From the NCBI RefSeq assembly GCF_008326425.1, contig NZ_AP018929.1:1006875-1070874 (forward strand): 64,000 bases of DNA, read 5' to 3'. The stretch comes from Sulfuracidifex tepidarius. Its GTDB lineage: Archaea > Thermoproteota > Thermoprotei_A > Sulfolobales > Sulfolobaceae. Below, piece after piece: positions 32,570 through 40,196 of this stretch (position 1 is the first letter of the stretch; each line of letters opens with the position of its first letter). The position numbers and the translations under genes are program-made. Under the pieces are notes generated by a model that had not been told where the DNA came from, did no database searches, and worked only from the letters and a program-made list of their open reading frames with translations.

Positions 32570-33650
32570 GGTAGGATTCCTTGTTAATCCTTACGCCGGA
32601 TCGGGGAGCAGAACGGGAGAGAAGGGAAGTGACTCCAAACGGACTATGAACCCAGAGGTACCTGAGAGGATCTCAAGGTTCTTCAGACACGCTCCACGTT
32701 CTCCCTTATATTTTACCCCCCGGTTAAACATGGGGGAAAACTACATTAAGGGATTAGGCTTCAATTTCAACCTTCTAGACGTAGGGCGTGAGGAGACTTC
32801 GGCTGAGGACACTAGGAAAGCTGTGAGGATGATGGTAGAGCTAGGAGTATCTATCATAACCTTCGCCGGAGGAGATGGGACAGCGAGGGATATATGTTCC
32901 GAGTTGAGTGAAATTGGAGTCGACCTACCTATTTTAGGAATTCCGACTGGGGTAAAGATGCATAGCGGAGTTTTCGCTCAGACCCCTGAAGCCTCAGGGA
33001 GACTACTGTCACTTTTCGTTGAAGGGAGAGCTAAGGAAGATATCACTGACGTCTTAGACGTAGATGAAGAGGCCTACAAGGAAGGTATATACAAGGTGAA
33101 GTCTTATTTCAAGGCCCTAACTATTAGGGCAGACACACTTTCAGTCCCTCCAAAAAGCGAAGTCCCGATCGAGGACGTGGAGGGTATAGCTGAATTTGTT
33201 ACAGAGAACATAAGGGAAGACGCTTACTACGTGTTCGGAACCGGGCTAACAGTGAAGAAGATAGAAAAGAGGCTCGGATATAACGACGTAAATTACTTAG
33301 GAGTAGACCTGTTCTTAGGTAAAGAACTCCTAAAGAAAAACGTGTCTTACTTCGATCTGTTAAGCATGGTGAACGACCGTAGGGTTTTCATAATAGTCAC
33401 ACCTATAGGAGGGCAAGGTTTCATCTTCGGTAGGGGAAATCAAGAAATAGGACCTGAAATCGTCAGGAGGGCTGGAAAGGAAGGTATAATCATAGTGTCT
33501 TCACGTGCGAAGCTTGACAATATCCCTTGTTTGAGAGTGGACTCGGGAGATCCTCAAGTGGATGAGCTCTTCACTTCGTTTAGAGTACTAATAGGTTATA
33601 ACGAGTTCTTCAGCATGAAAGTATGTAAAAGTATAACCTCCCTTGAATAG
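32559..33650 (+). CDS. ATP-NAD kinase family protein
   Basis: A 363-aa member of the ATP-NAD/AcoX-type kinase family. The start VGFLVNPYAGSGSR and the GGDGTARDI motif (about residues 106-114) are the diagnostic nucleotide-binding elements. Archaeal members of this branch are longer than typical NAD kinases, and their substrate is not certain; NAD is only one possibility. It overlaps the winged-helix gene and ends before the whiP promoter. Confidence 0.8.
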   Translation: MSLKVGFLVNPYAGSGSRTGEKGSDSKRTMNPEVPERISRFFRHAPRSPLYFTPRLNMGENYIKGLGFNFNLLDVGREETSAEDTRKAVRMMVELGVSIITFAGGDGTARDICSELSEIGVDLPILGIPTGVKMHSGVFAQTPEASGRLLSLFVEGRAKEDITDVLDVDEEAYKEGIYKVKSYFKALTIRADTLSVPPKSEVPIEDVEGIAEFVTENIREDAYYVFGTGLTVKKIEKRLGYNDVNYLGVDLFLGKELLKKNVSYFDLLSMVNDRRVFIIVTPIGGQGFIFGRGNQEIGPEIVRRAGKEGIIIVSSRAKLDNIPCLRVDSGDPQVDELFTSFRVLIGYNEFFSMKVCKSITSLE

Positions 33651-33680
33651 CATGGAAATACTGAGCTTCTCAAGTTCCTA

Positions 33681-33690
33681 TATATTATAA
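33681..33690 (+). promoter_or_regulatory. whiP TATA box
   Basis: TATATTATAA, centred about 27 nt before the ATG at 33714, so whiP is probably transcribed as a leaderless mRNA. Confidence 0.6.
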
Positions 33691-33713
33691 AGAACAAAAA
33701 CGTATGAAAATGG

Positions 33714-34448
33714 ATGGTCGATAGTGATAATGACATTGCGGAGATAGCTAATCAGATTCTGAGCAACGAGAAGGAACTAAAGGGTTCTCCGAGATCGAAA
33801 ATAGTAGAAGCTATCTCAGTTCTTCTTCTAGCCAGACCGTTAAGAGCCTCTGAGATAGCAGTTAATCTAGGATTTGAGACTAAATATGTAAGTAGTTATT
33901 TAAGTTATTGGCGAAGGAAAGGTTTAGTATATCAAGAAGGCGGAAAATGGCATCTTACTACTTCTGGTGAGATGTTTGCAAAAGAAGTTATTACTAATTA
34001 TAATAACTCTAGATTTAAGGAGATGGTAGTCTTCGCAAAACAGATACTCACTAACGAAGAGGTTAACCCGACAATGAACAACAAAAATGCTCAAAAAACA
34101 GACAAAACCGAAAAGGAAGTTTTGTCGTTTATTGAAGACAAAACCAGTATGAAAAACAAAAAACAACAAAACAGGAGTCTAATGGACTGTCTGAACGAAT
34201 TAACGAGTAAGCTCAACGAAGAGGAAAACGAATTAATCAAATTCTTATTAGATAAATATAAACAATGGGGTTCAACTTACCTATACATGGATCAGATACA
34301 GGAGGAGCTCAAAGCTGACAGTGGATGGCTATTCAGAGTGTTGAAAGGCCTCCAGACCAAGAGATTAGTGTACCTATATCAGGATCCTAAGTTGGGTTTA
34401 AGAATAGGGTTCACTCAGTCCTTTAAGAAGAAGATAGAGGAATGCTGA
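33714..34448 (+). CDS. whiP: winged-helix replication initiator WhiP
   Basis: A 244-aa protein with two winged helices, at about residues 30-92 ([20 protein letters not shown]) and about 178-235 ([16 protein letters not shown]), joined by a polar Lys/Asn/Thr-rich linker. In Sulfolobus, WhiP is a Cdt1-like initiator that binds the third origin, oriC3, and is encoded beside it. Size, domain layout and position relative to ppsA, cdvB2 and the thermosome alpha gene all fit. The identification is from family memory and gene order, not from a search. Confidence 0.8.
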   Translation: MVDSDNDIAEIANQILSNEKELKGSPRSKIVEAISVLLLARPLRASEIAVNLGFETKYVSSYLSYWRRKGLVYQEGGKWHLTTSGEMFAKEVITNYNNSRFKEMVVFAKQILTNEEVNPTMNNKNAQKTDKTEKEVLSFIEDKTSMKNKKQQNRSLMDCLNELTSKLNEEENELIKFLLDKYKQWGSTYLYMDQIQEELKADSGWLFRVLKGLQTKRLVYLYQDPKLGLRIGFTQSFKKKIEEC

Positions 34449-34665
34449 AAGAATCCCTTCTTTTTGTCACTTGTTCTTGTATGCAGGTATACCTATATCA
34501 TAATAATCTACTACAACTTTTGCTTCACTTTCTTGTCTACAAGTTCTAAGTGATCTTCCAATTTATTATCATTATACAAACTCTTGTTATAATAGTCCAG
34601 TCTTAAAGAAAAGAGAGTAGTAGTAGTAATGTATATAATAGCTCCTTGCCTACTAACAGTTAAAG
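34449..34665. other. probable replication origin region (oriC3)
   Basis: A 217-bp AT-rich non-coding stretch between whiP and the next gene. It contains the palindrome AGGTATACCT (34485-34494), CTTGT-CT-ACAAG (34532-34543), and further TTGT/ACAA motifs near 34470-34480, 34512-34517 and 34574-34588, plus a TAG microsatellite at 34617-34628. In Sulfolobus the oriC3 region lies beside whiP. No clear origin-recognition-box sequence was seen, so this call rests on position. Confidence 0.5.
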
Positions 34666-35001
34666 GTGGATTGTTTGTCTTCTAATAAGCCAGTAAAAAT
34701 GTCAGAAGAAGAAATAAACAACGCACTAGCGAAGGCCGAGAAGGAAGCTGAGAAGAAGGATCATAAAAAACAGTGGGTTGAGAGAATGATAAAGAGTGCA
34801 AAGACATACTACAAGCTCTGTCCTTATTATGACAGGAAGACCTCAGAATGTTTCATAAATTTAGGCACTAAATGTACTAGAGACGGAAGATATGAGGTAT
34901 GCCCAGTTTTCATGGGTTTCTTAGACACTAAGTATCAAGAGATAACATCCAAGAAGAGATTATTACCCATGGACTTCCTAGACCTAGCACAGAACGTATA
35001 A
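34666..35001 (+). CDS. hypothetical four-cysteine protein beside the origin
   Basis: A 111-aa protein with a charged helical N-terminal half and four cysteines in the C-terminal half (in LCPYY, ECFIN, KCTRD and VCPVF), a pattern that could hold zinc or an iron-sulfur cluster. The GTG start is favoured because a TATA box (GTATATAATAG, 34631-34641) lies about 30 nt upstream; ATG 34699 is the alternative. Family unknown to me. Confidence 0.6.
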   Translation: MDCLSSNKPVKMSEEEINNALAKAEKEAEKKDHKKQWVERMIKSAKTYYKLCPYYDRKTSECFINLGTKCTRDGRYEVCPVFMGFLDTKYQEITSKKRLLPMDFLDLAQNV

Positions 35002-35015
35002 GCAAGGTTGAGGTT

Positions 35016-35813
35016 TTGCCTAGGCGAAAGAAAGAAAAACCTGAGAAGGAGGAAACGAAAACACCTGAGAAAGAAGAGAAAAAGAAGAAAAAGCCAAAGA
35101 AGGAAGTTTACACGGATCCGTACGAACTTCTCGATGAATACCTAGATGAAGTGATAACTGCTATAGGAATAGCGTATTTGGGATTTCAGAGGGACGAATT
35201 TAAAGAAATTATAAAAGACGTCTTCGCGGGTGCAGTAGGACAGGTGAAGAGTAAGCCCAAGTCCAAAACCATTATAAATAGGCTCAACTCGGCTAGGGAC
35301 TCAGTGATGGAGGCTATAGCTTATAACATACTGAAAATAAAGGATCTGTCTTCTCTCACAGACGATCAATTAGAGTTCCTAGTCTCCAATGTGAAAAAGG
35401 GAATAACATCTCTTGGACCTCGTCTATACGAGGAATCTAAGAAGAGAAACAGGGGAGATTTGATAGAAATCTTAAGGGTAAATTGGAACATGTATGGGAT
35501 TCTGTCTCCTTTCACATGTCCTAAATGCGGGTTTAACGCTGTGATGCCGGACTTTTCCTGCAGAATTTGCGGGGCCGACGTCTCTATGAAGGAGGTAAAG
35601 AAACAGTTAGACGTGAAAGAGCTTCTTAGGGGCTACTCTTCAATAGACATGCAGGGCTTCAAGGAAATATTGAGCAGTGGTTATTTTTACTATAAAGACG
35701 GAGTTGTATATCCTCCTTCCTCCTCTCTACAAGGCATGTTCTTTGAAATCATCCTTTCTAAAGACGAGAAGTCGTCAATTGCGAACATCTCTGACATGCC
35801 TCACCATCCCTAA
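35016..35813 (+). CDS. hypothetical zinc-ribbon protein with Lys/Glu-rich N-terminus
   Basis: A 265-aa protein starting with TTG. Residues 2-31 are almost only Lys, Glu, Pro and Thr. A helical region (about 35-160) follows, then a zinc ribbon CPKCG...CRICG at about 169-190. It begins 14 nt after the preceding gene on the same strand. It may be a nucleic-acid-binding protein, but I do not recognise the family. Its end overlaps the convergent gene by 56 bp. Confidence 0.65.
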   Translation: MPRRKKEKPEKEETKTPEKEEKKKKKPKKEVYTDPYELLDEYLDEVITAIGIAYLGFQRDEFKEIIKDVFAGAVGQVKSKPKSKTIINRLNSARDSVMEAIAYNILKIKDLSSLTDDQLEFLVSNVKKGITSLGPRLYEESKKRNRGDLIEILRVNWNMYGILSPFTCPKCGFNAVMPDFSCRICGADVSMKEVKKQLDVKELLRGYSSIDMQGFKEILSSGYFYYKDGVVYPPSSSLQGMFFEIILSKDEKSSIANISDMPHHP

Positions 35814-36471
35814 TGTATGCTCCACAGAAACTGCAATGTTTTTCTCCTTGGAGTATCTTACCAGAATTCCAATACGCATGAAACAGTTCATAGTTTTCCC
35901 CCAGATTGCCCTCTTCCCATTTCAGTATTGAATCAAAGAGAGGGTCACCGGTGACCAATTCATGTGTAAAGTATCCAGAGAGTTCCTTTTGGGAAGTGGA
36001 GAAGAAAGGCATAACGAAAGTTACCCCATTGATTTCGTGTTTGTAATTTAAAAGCCAGACATAGTCCTTCTCTTTCGTGGAAACCGCATAAATTATGTAA
36101 GCCATCAAGAAATCTGCAGTAAATGGAAGAACAACTTTCCTGATGTTATGGGATGGATTCATGGATAGCCTCAACACTTTCCATAGCTTTTCAACTATGC
36201 CGTTTTGGTCATTAGTAGTGACTTCCAAGACTTCACCCTCCAATTTGCAAGAATAACAAGCCTTCATGAGCAGAGCCTTCAGTAGATCTCCTTCTGTTTT
36301 TAAGAAATCCGGTATGGTAATGAGGACTCTTTCCTTATAACTGAACGTTTTTTTTGATATCGCGTCTCTTCTTATTCTTTTCAGTATCTCGTTTCTGGCG
36401 CAGACTTCGCATACTTTCCTTCCTCCTACTACAGTGATCGCTTCGCGTTTCTTGCAATGCTCACACTCCAT
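35758..36471 (-). CDS. degenerate TtuA/Ncs6-like protein lacking the PP-loop
   Basis: A 237-aa protein with an N-terminal zinc finger (CEHC...CEVC) followed by KRIRRDAISK, and a C-terminal zinc ribbon (CSFC...CQRC). This layout matches archaeal tRNA 2-thiolation ATPases (TtuA/Ncs6), which have CxxC fingers at both ends. Where those enzymes carry SGGKDS, this protein has ITIPDFLKTEG, and the GHNLDDEA stretch is replaced by LPFTADFLMAY. It therefore looks like a catalytically inactive relative, perhaps a partner protein. The relationship is inferred by eye and could be wrong. Confidence 0.5.
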   Translation of the reverse strand: MECEHCKKREAITVVGGRKVCEVCARNEILKRIRRDAISKKTFSYKERVLITIPDFLKTEGDLLKALLMKACYSCKLEGEVLEVTTNDQNGIVEKLWKVLRLSMNPSHNIRKVVLPFTADFLMAYIIYAVSTKEKDYVWLLNYKHEINGVTFVMPFFSTSQKELSGYFTHELVTGDPLFDSILKWEEGNLGENYELFHAYWNSGKILQGEKHCSFCGAYIRDGEACQRCSQLTTSRL

Positions 36472-36561
36472 AATGTGAAATGTGGTAGAAGATACAAAAA
36501 CCTATTTTAGATCAAGTAGAGTTTGTCCCTTGCGTATCGGAAATGGTGCCAACACTCAGGC

Positions 36562-36652
36562 TGAGCTATTTAGCTCATGGAGACTCTGGAAGAGCATAAA
36601 AGAGCAAAATTAGGGTTCCACGAACCTCAAATGAAGTGATCTATACTTCATT
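36562..36652. repeat. three inverted repeats upstream of the thermosome gene
   Basis: TGAGCT-attt-AGCTCA (36562-36577), GGTTC-cac-GAACC (36614-36626) and AATGAAGT-gatctat-ACTTCATT (36630-36652) lie in the 278-bp gap upstream of the chaperonin gene. All arms are perfect. They could be regulator sites or the 3' structure of a small RNA. No ORF is credible here. Confidence 0.5.
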
Positions 36653-36701
36653 AATAGAGTTTACCTAATAGACCTTATCTACATGCTCTTCAGAAAGCTA
36701 A

Positions 36702-36744
36702 CTTTATATATAACCGATACTAATGAACTCAAGGATTAGGTGAG
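36702..36744 (+). promoter_or_regulatory. thermosome gene TATA box and Shine-Dalgarno
   Basis: CTTTATATATAACC at 36702-36715 is a strong TATA box; transcription should start near 36733. AGGTGAG at 36738-36744 lies 5 nt before the ATG. Confidence 0.65.
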
Positions 36745-36749
36745 TTAAG

Positions 36750-38441
36750 ATGTCCGCAGGAGCACCAGTAGTACTTCTAAAAGAAGGAACAAACAGGCAA
36801 ACAGGAAAAGACGCGCTGAAAAGCAACATTCTTGCAGCTAGAACTTTAGCGGAAATGTTGAAGTCAAGTTTGGGTCCAAGAGGCCTTGATAAGATGCTTA
36901 TTGACAGCTTTGGAGACGTTACTATAACGAATGACGGAGCTACTATTGTAAAAGATATGGAAATACAGCACCCAGCAGCTAAACTTCTCGTTGAAGCAGC
37001 TAAAGCACAGGATTCAGAAGTAGGTGACGGAACAACAAGCGCTGTAGTTGTCTCAGGTCTTTTGCTAGAGAAGGCTGAAAACCTATTAGATCAGAACATA
37101 CATCCAACCATAATTATAGACGGCTACAAGAAGGCCATGAACAAGGCTATTGAAGTAATGTCCCAGTTAGGAGTTAAGGTAGACGTGAAGGACCTTTCAT
37201 CAAAGACCAGTAGAGAAACCCTAAAGAAGATAGTTTACACGACGATGTCAAGTAAGTTCGTATCTGCAAGCTCTGAGGAGATGGAGAAAGTAATGAACAT
37301 GGTAATAGACGCAGTGACCACAGTTGCAGAGCCATTACCTTCAGGAGGATTTAACGTGTCGATTGACCTAATAAAGATAGACAAGAAGAAGGGAGGAGAC
37401 GTAAACGACAGCATGTTAGTTAGAGGGTTAGTGTTAGACAAGGAAGTAGTTCATCCAGGCATGCCGAGGAGAGTGGAGAAGGCAAAGATAGCAGTGTTGG
37501 ACGCCTCGCTGGAGGTAGAGAAACCAGAGATCTCAGCTAAAATAAGCATAACGAGTCCAGACCAAATAAGGTCTTTCCTCGACGAAGAAGCTAAGTACCT
37601 GAAGAACATGGTTGACAAGTTAGCCTCCCTAGGAGCAAACGTGGTCATATGCCAGAAAGGAATAGACGACATAGCACAGCACTTCCTAGCAAAGAAGGGA
37701 ATCCTCGCCGTAAGGAGGGTGAAGAGGAGCGATATAGAGAAGCTTGAGAAAGCATTAGGAGCTAAGATAATAAGCAGTATAAATGACGCGACTCCGGAAG
37801 ACCTAGGGTACGCCGAGCTCGTGGAGGAAAGGAGGATAGGGAACGACAAGATGGTTTTCATAGAGGGAGCTAAGAATCCTAGAGCAGTAAACATAGTGTT
37901 GAGGGGATCTAACGACATGGCACTAGACGAGGCCGAGAGGAGCCTTAACGACGCACTCCACGCGCTCAGAAACATCCTAATGGAGCCAGTGATCTTGCCT
38001 GGAGGAGGAGCTATAGAGTTAGAACTGTCTATGAAACTGAGAGACTTCGCTAGGTCTGTAGGTGGAAAAGAACAACTAGCCATAGAGGCTTTTGCAGACG
38101 CTTTAGAGGAAGTACCAATGATATTGTCAGAAACTGCAGGAATGGAGCCGATAAACACCTTGATGGAGCTCAGGGCCAAGCATGCTAAGGGACTAGTAAA
38201 TGCAGGAATAGACGTAATGAAAGGCAAGATAGCTGATGATATGATAGCAATCAACGTAATAGAACCTCTGAGAGTTACATCTCAAGTAATAAAGAGTGCA
38301 ACAGAGGCTGCTACAGCAGTTCTAAAGATAGATGACTTAATAGCTGCTTCACCAATGAAAGGTGGAAGCGGAGGCAAAGGCGGAGAAGGAGGCATGCCAG
38401 GAGGAATGGGAGGAGGCATGCCCGGCGGTGGAATGGAGTAA
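36750..38441 (+). CDS. thsA: thermosome (group II chaperonin) alpha subunit
   Basis: An ATP-driven protein-folding chamber subunit. Chaperonin motifs [33 protein letters not shown] and the C-terminal [11 protein letters not shown] are present. The protein ends with the flexible Gly-Met repeat typical of the alpha and beta subunits. The N-terminus ([11 protein letters not shown]) is closest to Sulfolobus alpha. Length 563 aa is full. Family knowledge: heat-inducible. A large antisense open frame (37451-38254) is a codon-usage shadow. Confidence 0.95.
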   Translation: MSAGAPVVLLKEGTNRQTGKDALKSNILAARTLAEMLKSSLGPRGLDKMLIDSFGDVTITNDGATIVKDMEIQHPAAKLLVEAAKAQDSEVGDGTTSAVVVSGLLLEKAENLLDQNIHPTIIIDGYKKAMNKAIEVMSQLGVKVDVKDLSSKTSRETLKKIVYTTMSSKFVSASSEEMEKVMNMVIDAVTTVAEPLPSGGFNVSIDLIKIDKKKGGDVNDSMLVRGLVLDKEVVHPGMPRRVEKAKIAVLDASLEVEKPEISAKISITSPDQIRSFLDEEAKYLKNMVDKLASLGANVVICQKGIDDIAQHFLAKKGILAVRRVKRSDIEKLEKALGAKIISSINDATPEDLGYAELVEERRIGNDKMVFIEGAKNPRAVNIVLRGSNDMALDEAERSLNDALHALRNILMEPVILPGGGAIELELSMKLRDFARSVGGKEQLAIEAFADALEEVPMILSETAGMEPINTLMELRAKHAKGLVNAGIDVMKGKIADDMIAINVIEPLRVTSQVIKSATEAATAVLKIDDLIAASPMKGGSGGKGGEGGMPGGMGGGMPGGGME

Positions 38442-38461
38442 AATAATTTTTTAATTATTTT
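38440..38461 (+). terminator. thermosome gene terminator
   Basis: AAAATAATT-TTTT-AATTATTTT, an all-AT perfect inverted repeat starting in the stop codon, followed by about 70 nt of T-rich sequence. T-rich tracts end transcription in archaea. Confidence 0.6.
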
Positions 38462-38552
38462 TCCTTTTATTTGCTTCTATATTTTCTTTCGCTGTTGGTC
38501 TCTTTTTGTTACTTAATTTCTCTATTTTGTTGCGTTTTCCTAGAAAATGTTT

Positions 38553-38906
38553 CTAGAGAAAAGTTCTGCTTCTTACTGTCTTACTTTCCTCTATGTCCGA
38601 ATATCCGTCCAGCTCCTCAATTATTTTGTTTGCTGTTGATTTCATCTCCTCATCCTGATAGCTGTCCCGGATGAGTTGAACCAGCTTCTTAGAAAGATCC
38701 ACGCCGAGTATCATGACCAACTCTATAAACTCAGGACTTTGCAGGTAGTCTATGAGTTTCTTAGGGTTTCCTCCATAGGAGGAGAACTTATACTTGGTCT
38801 CGGCCTCGGCGAGGAGCTTCCTGGCTTCATCTAATCTTTTAGCGTCCAAATTTGTAGGGGAAATAATCTTATTTGCCACATGCCTTAGGAAGTCAGGATA
38901 CTCCAA
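38553..38906 (-). CDS. hypothetical helical protein, 117 aa
   Basis: A mostly helical acidic protein of unknown family, starting with TTG at 38906. A TATA-like TTATATATAG (about 38939-38948 on the minus strand) would place transcription about 12 nt upstream of the start. Its 3' end faces the thermosome terminator region. Confidence 0.6.
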   Translation of the reverse strand: MEYPDFLRHVANKIISPTNLDAKRLDEARKLLAEAETKYKFSSYGGNPKKLIDYLQSPEFIELVMILGVDLSKKLVQLIRDSYQDEEMKSTANKIIEELDGYSDIEESKTVRSRTFL

Positions 38907-39185
38907 ATTAATTTCGCCTATTAAATTAAGACCTAGACGCTATATATAAGGATGTATATGAAGCAAGTGTTTTCTTCGAACGTGGTATCATATGTTGAAT
39001 CTAGACTTAATCTAACTATCTGAGGATTACCTCAAATGGAATTCTTTATTTTTGAAAAACTCTAAGAGGGCTATTTTATTCAATTACAAAAGAAAGCAAT
39101 ATCGTCAATTAAATGTTGCAAAAATTCTAGAATTATTCTTTTCCAAAATGTTTAAAAGCAAGGGAAGAGAATGTTTTAACACATA
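38907..39185. promoter_or_regulatory. intergenic region with divergent promoters and palindromes
   Basis: The TATA-like CTATATATAAGG at 38940-38951 can serve the minus-strand gene. TGAGG-atta-CCTCA lies at 39021-39034 and the perfect 12-bp palindrome AATTCTAGAATT at 39123-39134, 16 nt upstream of a TATA-like TTTAAAA (39151-39157) for the winged-helix gene. No ORF is supported. Confidence 0.45.
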
Positions 39186-39194
39186 GTGGTTCTT

Positions 39195-39494
39195 ATGAGT
39201 GAAGGTAGGAAAAGAGGGAGAAAGGCTCCTCAGAACAACGATGTGGAGGAAAAGCTAAAGGTCGTTTACTCAGATAAGGACGTAGTTGTAATGACCGCAC
39301 CTAACGAAGAAGAGTTAAAACAAATATTGCTGGATCTCCTTAATGAAAAGTCGATGAACTTAAAGGAACTTCACAGCAAGCTCTCGGGGATAGCAAGTGA
39401 AGATAAGATAAGGAGGGCCTTAAACGATTTAGTCGAAAAAGGGAAACTTACTCTGTTAGATGATGGAAAGTACGCTAAAATGGGCACAGAATAA
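39195..39494 (+). CDS. small winged-helix DNA-binding protein
   Basis: About 99 aa. The N-terminus EGRKRGRKAP is an AT-hook-like basic stretch. Residues about 40-95 form a winged helix (MNLKELHSKLSGIASEDKIRRAL). It may be a chromatin protein or local regulator. ATG 39195 is preferred, with GTG 39186 as an alternative. The palindrome at 39123-39134 could be its own operator. Family not recognised. Confidence 0.65.
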   Translation: MSEGRKRGRKAPQNNDVEEKLKVVYSDKDVVVMTAPNEEELKQILLDLLNEKSMNLKELHSKLSGIASEDKIRRALNDLVEKGKLTLLDDGKYAKMGTE

Positions 39495-39581
39495 TTGAGA
39501 GAAAAAGTAAAGTCACATGTATTTAATATGACAAAATATAATGAAAACTTGTGGATAAATAATTTCTTGATTTGAAGGCAA

Positions 39582-39959
39582 TCAGGTTATAACTCTGAAG
39601 GGACATTTGTCCCAATAATTTTTGCATAGCGTGGTCTGAGATTTGGTCAAAGTTCTTCCCATACTCTTGCAGGAAGCTATGAATCCTTCTTCGAGTTTAG
39701 TTAGGACGTACTTGTCGCAAGGGCTATCTACAGCCTCTATCAGCAGGTTAGCTTCCTTGTAAAAAGTTATTTCTTGAGATACTTCTTCAGCTTCATAGTT
39801 CTCTAGCCCTTTCTTCTCTTCACCTTTTACGTAGTATCTACACGACGTATAGTTGCCCAAACACCTGGAAGAGTTCGTCACAGAGTCAGTAGGGGTTTCT
39901 AGCAAAGGTGAATGGCAATACCCAGCGTTGAAGAATTGGCATTTACGTTTCTGCAACAT
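39582..39959 (-). CDS. cysteine-rich hypothetical protein, eight Cys
   Basis: A 125-aa protein with two groups of four Cys: the first within about residues 7-40 (KRKCQFF, GYCHS, SRCLG, TSCRY) and the second in about the last 45 (SPCDK, ASCKS, TLCKN, DKCPF). The spacing suggests two metal sites or iron-sulfur clusters. It overlaps the upstream 66-aa gene by 17 bp. Function unknown. Confidence 0.6.
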   Translation of the reverse strand: MLQKRKCQFFNAGYCHSPLLETPTDSVTNSSRCLGNYTSCRYYVKGEEKKGLENYEAEEVSQEITFYKEANLLIEAVDSPCDKYVLTKLEEGFIASCKSMGRTLTKSQTTLCKNYWDKCPFRVIT

Positions 39960-40143
39960 CTCTCACTACTACATGAAGCCCTAGGAGCCCTTCATTTCCT
40001 TCCCATAAGGGGAGATGAACTCTGTTCACTATAACGTCAGAACCATCTTTTATCTTGTTCACTACGTCCTCTATATCTTTCTGACTCACCTTATTATTTC
40101 CAGAGAAGTCCTCCACTATTAGGAGTTCAACTATCTTCTTCAT
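39943..40143 (-). CDS. hypothetical protein, 66 aa
   Basis: A short protein of unknown family, possibly an alpha/beta fold. Its end overlaps the start of the Cys-rich gene by 17 bp, so the two are likely one operon. It is divergent from argS, with about 53 bp between the starts. Confidence 0.5.
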   Translation of the reverse strand: MKKIVELLIVEDFSGNNKVSQKDIEDVVNKIKDGSDVIVNRVHLPLWEGNEGLLGLHVVVRDVAET

Positions 40144-40196
40144 GATTTAGAATTCCCCTTGGTAAATATTAAAAGGTCAATCCCTATAGTTGCTCT

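Noticed and set aside
37451-38254. 267-codon open frame antisense to the thermosome gene
   Set aside because: It is a frame shadow of thsA codon usage; it has no promoter, no ribosome site and a low-complexity Ser/Ile-rich translation.
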